Shown: in pieces, positions 59,197 through 64,000 of the stretch
How the letters are laid out: every line of letters starts with the position of its first letter
How positions within the stretch are numbered: the stretch's first letter is position 1
DNA from: Flavobacterium sp. J27
GTDB lineage: Bacteria; Bacteroidota; Bacteroidia; Flavobacteriales; Flavobacteriaceae
DNA: 64,000 bases
Assembly (NCBI RefSeq): GCF_004303025.1
Contig: NZ_PJQW01000010.1
Location: 19,038-83,037 of the forward strand
Direction of reading: 5' to 3'
Notes under the pieces: generated by a model
What the model saw: the letters and a program-made list of their open reading frames with translations, nothing else
Told to the model about the DNA's origin: nothing
The model's database searches: none
Program-made: the position numbers and the translations under genes

Positions 59197-61893
59197 TTAT
59201 TTTATTATTATTTTTTGCAACATACGATCGTTTTCATTGGAAATCAATTCTAATAGATAAATCCCCTTTGTAAGCGAACTAACATCTAAAACTTGCGAAT
59301 TACTAAAGCTGTCTTTTTCGATTATTTTATGACCTACAATATCATAGATAACTATTTTTTTCAGTGTTGTTTTAGCTGTACTAATAGTTAAAATATCATG
59401 TGCAGGATTTGGATAAATTTGTACTGTTTCAAAAGTAAAACTTCCCGTAGATAAGGCACTCACAAATTCTGTCTCAAAAGTATTAGTTACAATTGCAGGA
59501 TTAAAGTCAAAATAAATGGATGCGGTATTAGGAATAATATCTCCTATTGCATATCCAGGCATTGGCTTAATTTTAAAAGTAATATATCCTTTTCCAATGG
59601 TAGAATTAGGTTGTGAAACAGGTAACATAATATTATTAAATTTCCATACCATATGCTTATTAATACGATCCATTTCATAAGTATGACTCGCACTAACCAT
59701 TTCAAGGGTGTTTTCGTCTAACATATTATTTAAATAGTCTTCTACTCTAATATTAATAGCACTTGCATTTCCTGTGTTTTCAAATCGAATAGTGTAAAAT
59801 AAATAATCTTCAGAAGTGAAACTACTATGTACAATTTCAGGACCATGACTTTCCATCTTATCGTTTGGATCATAAGCATTTACCACAATGGAAGATAAAG
59901 TAGCGTCATTATTAGCTAGAATAATATCATTTGCTATTGGCGCTATTGATGCTTCACTAACCAGAATATCTCCAGCATTTACAGTTGGAACCACAGGCAC
60001 AGAAAGATCTACATCTATAGTTCTAATTTCAAAAGGTAAAAGGTTTGTAAAATTATACGTAAAACCAGTTGCAGTTGCAGTAGTACTCGGATTAGTCATA
60101 GCAATTGTAGTTGGAGACGGTTTTGTAAATGTAACAGTACCAGACACTATCGTTTGATTGCCAAGATTAGCATAGATTACTTTATTAATATAGTTAAAAC
60201 CTGGTCTAGGTTGGTTAACAGGTACAATAGCGACACTTAAATCATCATACGTTTGAGTAGGAACAATTGGAAAATAATAAGTTGTCATTCCTGCAGATGG
60301 CGATATTGCTGTATAATTTGTTGACACAGTATAATTAGAACTATAATTTGATAAAACATTGAAACTTACATCATAGGTGTTTGAAGTACCATTGGTATCA
60401 TAAATATTAAATATGCCTTCAGGATTTGTAATATTATGAATAACACCATCGTTATTTTGTTCATAGGTTAAACTTCCTAAAGGGAAATTTAATTCACCCA
60501 CATCTTGTATACCATTGTTATTGATGTCTAAAAACGAAATAAAGGTAAAACCTGTACAGTCTATAGAACCAGTGGAAGTTGGTAAATCAGAGATTGAAAT
60601 GAAGCCACTATTATTTGAAAAATTAGTAACCATTAATAAATAATATTCTCCAGCTTGTGCATTTTGAATTACAGGATGCTCTATTGCTGAAGCAGAATAG
60701 CTACATGAAACTATATTGTTAGCACCATATTGATTACAAGCTGCCATTGGGTTAGAAAAAGGACCGTACACAATATAATCAACATCTTGATTGTCATAGG
60801 TTGGGGCATTATTTCCTTGCTTTATTTCTAAATTAATTGTTCCAGAAGTAGCTATAGGTAAATAAAACCAAGTTGGGTTAGGTGTAGAACCTAAACAGCC
60901 AGCAGATCCTAAAGACCCCATACCTGTTGTGTTTAAGAATGGAGCTCCTAATGAATTACAAAGAGAGTTAGCATTGCCACAATTGGATGCTGCATTACAA
61001 TTAGCTTGTGCTACTAATGTACGTGGATAGATAAGGTCGCAACCATTTGGAACGATTTCTCTAACATAAATAGTACTGTTTAGAACAGTAGCATTTAAAG
61101 AATAGTTTGAAGGTGTGCTTATAGGGTTGTTTAAATTAGTCGCATTAGCAAATGAAGTATAATAGGATAAGCTATTTGTAGTAGACAAAATGGCTTGTGC
61201 GGTAGTTAAATCATAATTAATAATTCCGTTACTATCAGCATCACACTCTACTAATACAGGCAACGCAGGCATTTGTTGATAAAAAGCCACCACAACGTTA
61301 AATGAATTAATTTCTAAAACAGACGGATCCGATATTTTAGTTAGCCTAGAGTAAAGTACTTCATTTTGATTAATACAATACGGACTAGCAATAGGGTTAC
61401 TATTGTTTTGAGCATCTATTAAGGTGCTATAATAGGTAATCACATGGTCATTTGGATCATGATTTCCTAGTATGACATTATCATTATCATTCAAATTAAA
61501 ACAAACTAATCCATTGGAGTTAGCACAATTCGACAAATTCTGTGGTAAGGCATAACATGTAGGATTAGTATAAGTAATCATAATAGGAGTACTCATCTCA
61601 GTTGGAGAACATACTGAATGTAAATAAATTTCATAAGCCGCACCACAAATTAATCCATCAATAACAAAAGGGTTGGTTTGAGTATATATTGCATTTCCAC
61701 TACCAGGAGCAGATCCAGCAGGATTAATCTCAATCATCCATTCTGTAACATTAGCATTGTTTTCTGTCCATCCTAAAGTAATAGAATTAGAGGTACTTGA
61801 AGTAACAAGTAAATCAGTTGGAGCACTACATTGCGCCCGAAGCTGTAAAGCCGATACTGATAAAATTAAAAGTAATAGTAAATTCTTTTTCAT
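59197..61893 (-). CDS. Large T9SS-exported surface protein with FN3 and DUF7619-like domains
   Basis: An 898-residue secreted protein: signal peptide (1-20), fibronectin type III domain (about 21-110, CSAPTDLLVTSSTSNSITLG), Ig-like and lectin-like beta regions rich in Asn/Ser (about 110-460), a SdrD-like segment around FISFLDINNNGIQDVGELNF, a repeat domain with NAYDPNDKMESHGPEIV and YTIRFENTGNASAINIRVED (about 690-805), and a T9SS type A sorting domain (about 825-898, IYPNPAHDILTIS, IVIYDIVGHKI). It is likely a surface adhesin or gliding-related protein. Confidence 0.85.
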   Translation of the reverse strand: MKKNLLLLLILSVSALQLRAQCSAPTDLLVTSSTSNSITLGWTENNANVTEWMIEINPAGSAPGSGNAIYTQTNPFVIDGLICGAAYEIYLHSVCSPTEMSTPIMITYTNPTCYALPQNLSNCANSNGLVCFNLNDNDNVILGNHDPNDHVITYYSTLIDAQNNSNPIASPYCINQNEVLYSRLTKISDPSVLEINSFNVVVAFYQQMPALPVLVECDADSNGIINYDLTTAQAILSTTNSLSYYTSFANATNLNNPISTPSNYSLNATVLNSTIYVREIVPNGCDLIYPRTLVAQANCNAASNCGNANSLCNSLGAPFLNTTGMGSLGSAGCLGSTPNPTWFYLPIATSGTINLEIKQGNNAPTYDNQDVDYIVYGPFSNPMAACNQYGANNIVSCSYSASAIEHPVIQNAQAGEYYLLMVTNFSNNSGFISISDLPTSTGSIDCTGFTFISFLDINNNGIQDVGELNFPLGSLTYEQNNDGVIHNITNPEGIFNIYDTNGTSNTYDVSFNVLSNYSSNYTVSTNYTAISPSAGMTTYYFPIVPTQTYDDLSVAIVPVNQPRPGFNYINKVIYANLGNQTIVSGTVTFTKPSPTTIAMTNPSTTATATGFTYNFTNLLPFEIRTIDVDLSVPVVPTVNAGDILVSEASIAPIANDIILANNDATLSSIVVNAYDPNDKMESHGPEIVHSSFTSEDYLFYTIRFENTGNASAINIRVEDYLNNMLDENTLEMVSASHTYEMDRINKHMVWKFNNIMLPVSQPNSTIGKGYITFKIKPMPGYAIGDIIPNTASIYFDFNPAIVTNTFETEFVSALSTGSFTFETVQIYPNPAHDILTISTAKTTLKKIVIYDIVGHKIIEKDSFSNSQVLDVSSLTKGIYLLELISNENDRMLQKIIIK

Positions 61894-61992
61894 AGATTTA
61901 TAATTTATTAAGCTATAAATATATAAAAAAAATAGTACAACTAATGAGTTAATTGTTAATAGGATACATTCTATTTTAAAAGTAGATTAATT

Positions 61993-62409
61993 TTAAATAC
62001 TCCTTCCTAGCACAAACATAGTATCTTGGTTACTATCAATAATAATTTTGCTAATGCCATTTTCCATTGCAATATCTAAAACATCTTTTGCAGGAATAGA
62101 AACATAAGGTTTGGTTTCTTGCGCCCATACTAAAAGTGTTTCTTGTGAGGTAAAAGCTCCTAAGACAATTTGATTGTCCACTTCAAAAACAGAGGTAAAT
62201 GTCATTTGAGTTCCTTTTTCAACAGTACTCCATCCGTGTTCATCTTTATGTTCTCCTTTTACGGGTTCAGCTGTTGGAATAACTAAGAAAGCATGTTCTC
62301 CTTGTAATTCATTAAAAACAGCCATAAAAGTATCTTGATTTTGATTGTTTTGGAAAGCTTTAATATTTTTTATAAGTGTTGTATTATCAGGGGTAAAAGT
62401 ATCAGACAT
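61993..62409 (-). CDS. SseB family protein
   Basis: A 138-residue protein with SseB N-terminal domain features: QDTFMAVFNELQGEHAFLVI, TFTSVFEVDNQIVLGAF and the ending GISKIIIDSNQDTMFVLGR. Small cytosolic protein of unknown function. It has its own -7 element at 62433. Confidence 0.8.
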   Translation of the reverse strand: MSDTFTPDNTTLIKNIKAFQNNQNQDTFMAVFNELQGEHAFLVIPTAEPVKGEHKDEHGWSTVEKGTQMTFTSVFEVDNQIVLGAFTSQETLLVWAQETKPYVSIPAKDVLDIAMENGISKIIIDSNQDTMFVLGRSI

Positions 62410-62432
62410 GGTTTTGTATTTAATTCTGGAAG

Positions 62433-62440
62433 CAAAAATA
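62433..62440 (-). promoter_or_regulatory. -7 element of the SseB-family gene
   Basis: caaaaata on plus, TAttTTTG on minus, 23 bp before the start codon. Confidence 0.55.
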
Positions 62441-62483
62441 GGAATTTAAAAAGAATAACAAGTATTCGAGTCAAATTCGATTG

Positions 62484-63041
62484 TTAAAATAAAGAAGTTT
62501 GAACGGCTGGTTGCACCTCACCAGTAAAAGGAAATGTTGCAATAATTTCAAATTGTTTCTTTTGCAAATCTAATTTGCGTAAAGCAATGCTTTGGCATAA
62601 AAAAGAAAGTGTTTCGGGAACAAAGAGTTGCTCCGCTATACTGATTTGATTAGTATTTAATTTTCGAGCAATCGATACATGTGGATCATTACTTTTGTAC
62701 ATGTCTTTAACTTTTAAACGACTCGTGAAAGATTTCATTATAGGTTTTAAATTTTCTTTAGAATCAAGAGTAGGACACAGGAAAAAAGCACCATTTGGAT
62801 ACGTTCCAAAAGTAGCTAAGGTAACTGAAACAGGTAGTGTTGTTTTGGCTATGTTTGTGAGTTGTAATTGTAGTTGGGCTATAGCACTAGCGTCACTTTT
62901 AAATTCGCATACAGTAATGTGTGCCAATGCATTTTTACTGTGGAACCAACCTATTTCTTGGGCTAATTGTTCTTTCATTTGCTTTACCTTAGTCACAATA
63001 GTATCATTTGGAATAAAAGCAAGCGAATAGGTTTCTAACAT
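62484..63041 (-). CDS. 2H phosphoesterase (2'-5' RNA ligase-like)
   Basis: A 185-residue protein of the 2H superfamily: two HxT/S motifs, HITVCEF (about residue 41) and HVSIARKL (about 121), at the expected distance. Such enzymes open or form 2',3'-cyclic or 2'-5' phosphodiesters in RNA or cyclic nucleotides. The precise substrate is unknown. Divergent from the permease gene. Confidence 0.85.
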   Translation of the reverse strand: MLETYSLAFIPNDTIVTKVKQMKEQLAQEIGWFHSKNALAHITVCEFKSDASAIAQLQLQLTNIAKTTLPVSVTLATFGTYPNGAFFLCPTLDSKENLKPIMKSFTSRLKVKDMYKSNDPHVSIARKLNTNQISIAEQLFVPETLSFLCQSIALRKLDLQKKQFEIIATFPFTGEVQPAVQTSLF

Positions 63042-63065
63042 GGTAGCATTCTTTTTTAGAGACTA

Positions 63066-63073
63066 CAAATTTA
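63066..63073 (-). promoter_or_regulatory. -7 element of the 2H phosphoesterase gene
   Basis: caaattta on plus, TAaaTTTG on minus, 24 bp before the start codon. Confidence 0.6.
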
Positions 63074-63142
63074 CACAAAGAAAAACGGCAACCCCATAAA
63101 GTTTTTATATATTTATGTGAGATTATTTAGGATAAAAACAAT

Positions 63143-64000
63143 ATGGGTGATAAAATTGGGTTAAAAGAAGCCATTTCTATTGGAATTGGTGGAATGGTAG
63201 GCGGTGGTATTTTTGCTGTTCTAGGTTTGGCAGTTGCTTTAAGTCAGGGAGGTACTCCTTTTTCTTTTTTTATAGCAGGTATTCTAGCATTTATTACGTC
63301 TTACAGTTATGCTAAATTATCCTTAGCTTTTCCAGATAGAGGGGGAACAGTCAAATTCATAAATGAAGGTTTTGGAAGGACTATTTTTAGTGGAGGAATT
63401 AACAATCTGTTATGGATTAGTTATATTATCATGCTAGCATTGTATGCTTCAGCTTTTGGATCTTATGCGCCCAATTTATTTAAGATAACCACCTCAGCTA
63501 CGATAGATTTTCACATCTATGCATCGGCTATTATAATATTAGCCACTTTAATTAACTATTATAGTGTAAAAGTGGTGAGTAAAATAGAAACTCTGGCAGT
63601 CGGAATTAAACTTATTATTCTCTTGGGTTTTGTAGGCTTAGGTTTGTATGGTTTATTTGGAAATCCAAATGTAAGTCAGTTAGCATTATCTCATTGGGAA
63701 CCCCCATTGCAATTAGTTACAGGTGGTATGGTTATTTTTGTAGCTTATGAAGGGTTTGAATTAATAGCCAATGCCGTTCCGGATATTGAAAATCCAGAAA
63801 AAAATGTAGCCAAAGCTTATTATTATGCTGTTGCTTTTGTAATTTTACTTTATATTGTTATTGCTATTGTTACTGTTGGTTCCTTGCCATTTAAACAAAT
63901 TGCTGCAGCACAAGATTATGTATTAGCAGAAGCAGCTAAACCTATGATTGGACAGGTGGGATTTACTATTATTACTATTGCCGCTTTAATTTCAACCTTT
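63143..64000 (+). CDS. Amino acid permease (APC superfamily), cut by window end
   Basis: The frame is open from the ATG at 63143 to the last base, 286 codons. MGDKIGLKEAISIGIGGMVG with GGGIFAVLG is the APC helix 1 substrate-binding loop, and about eight helices are visible, with VAYEGFELIANAVPDIENPEKN as the usual APC helix 6-7 region. It should import an amino acid or polyamine with protons. The C-terminal part lies beyond the window. Confidence 0.9.
   Translation, partial: MGDKIGLKEAISIGIGGMVGGGIFAVLGLAVALSQGGTPFSFFIAGILAFITSYSYAKLSLAFPDRGGTVKFINEGFGRTIFSGGINNLLWISYIIMLALYASAFGSYAPNLFKITTSATIDFHIYASAIIILATLINYYSVKVVSKIETLAVGIKLIILLGFVGLGLYGLFGNPNVSQLALSHWEPPLQLVTGGMVIFVAYEGFELIANAVPDIENPEKNVAKAYYYAVAFVILLYIVIAIVTVGSLPFKQIAAAQDYVLAEAAKPMIGQVGFTIITIAALISTF

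Noticed and set aside
62695..63030. 111-codon plus-strand frame inside the 2H phosphoesterase gene
   Set aside because: Completely antisense to a gene with both HxT/S motifs intact; no independent support.

Overview
The window reads as chromosomal DNA of a member of the Flavobacteriaceae (Bacteroidota), close to Flavobacterium. The DNA is AT-rich. Many genes are preceded by the Bacteroidota -7 promoter element TAnnTTTG and few by a Shine-Dalgarno sequence. Two secreted proteins end in type IX secretion (T9SS) sorting domains. There is a TonB-dependent receptor with a carboxypeptidase-like N-terminal domain, and many lipoproteins and secreted proteins of Bacteroidota type. I see no transposase, integrase, prophage, rRNA operon or CRISPR array. 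The only RNA gene found is one tRNA-Tyr.

Left part (1-9400). It opens with the tail of a gene, then a di-haem oxidoreductase lipoprotein, a chagasin-like protease inhibitor and two VOC-fold proteins. A palindrome-rich 43-bp tandem repeat follows, then a cytoplasmic-type sulfatase. A loose accessory patch (5362-7159) holds small secreted or membrane proteins of unknown function and a badly decayed pseudogene. A TetR regulator then faces a four-gene membrane/rhodanese operon, with matching operators before both.

Core part (9400-23900). guaB, two small membrane proteins, an MsbA-type ABC exporter, a CPA2 cation/proton antiporter, a cupin, two tandem CAP-domain secreted proteins, a MarR regulator with palindromic operators, purB, and an ECF sigma/anti-sigma pair.

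Middle part (24000-43900). Divergent from the sigma pair lies a likely functional unit of two DUF4331 proteins (one protein family split over two genes), a TPR lipoprotein and a TonB-dependent receptor. Next come trmH, a T9SS-exported esterase-like protein, a DEAD-box helicase, a TRIC channel protein overlapping rdgB tail to tail, an LpxL-like acyltransferase, a rhomboid protease, a SIMPL protein, tRNA-Tyr, a TlpA-like thioredoxin, and a sulfur/persulfide operon. In that operon a Cys-rich Crp/Fnr regulator, a TauE exporter and a metallo-beta-lactamase/double-rhodanese protein lie together, and a candidate operator sits near -40 of the last gene's promoter.

Right part (43900-64000). A divergent intergenic region carries a symmetric array of four 7-mers (two direct, two inverted, 11-bp steps). 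It separates a SIMPL-like gene from a tightly overlapping run of five unknown genes, including a 55-codon gene, that leads into a VWA protein and a MoxR/chelatase-type AAA+ ATPase. Then come a methyltransferase with a duplicated N-terminal region, YchJ, an overlapping operon of ATP-grasp, NRDE and DinB proteins, MsrB, a YHS protein, a Nudix hydrolase, an acyltransferase, a mono-haem lipoprotein, a large T9SS-exported adhesin-like protein, SseB, a 2H phosphoesterase and the start of an amino acid permease cut by the window edge.

The best candidates for something undescribed are the 43906-49757 block (operator array, coupled small genes, VWA and MoxR), the sigma/DUF4331/TonB locus, and the Cys-rich Crp/Fnr persulfide operon.
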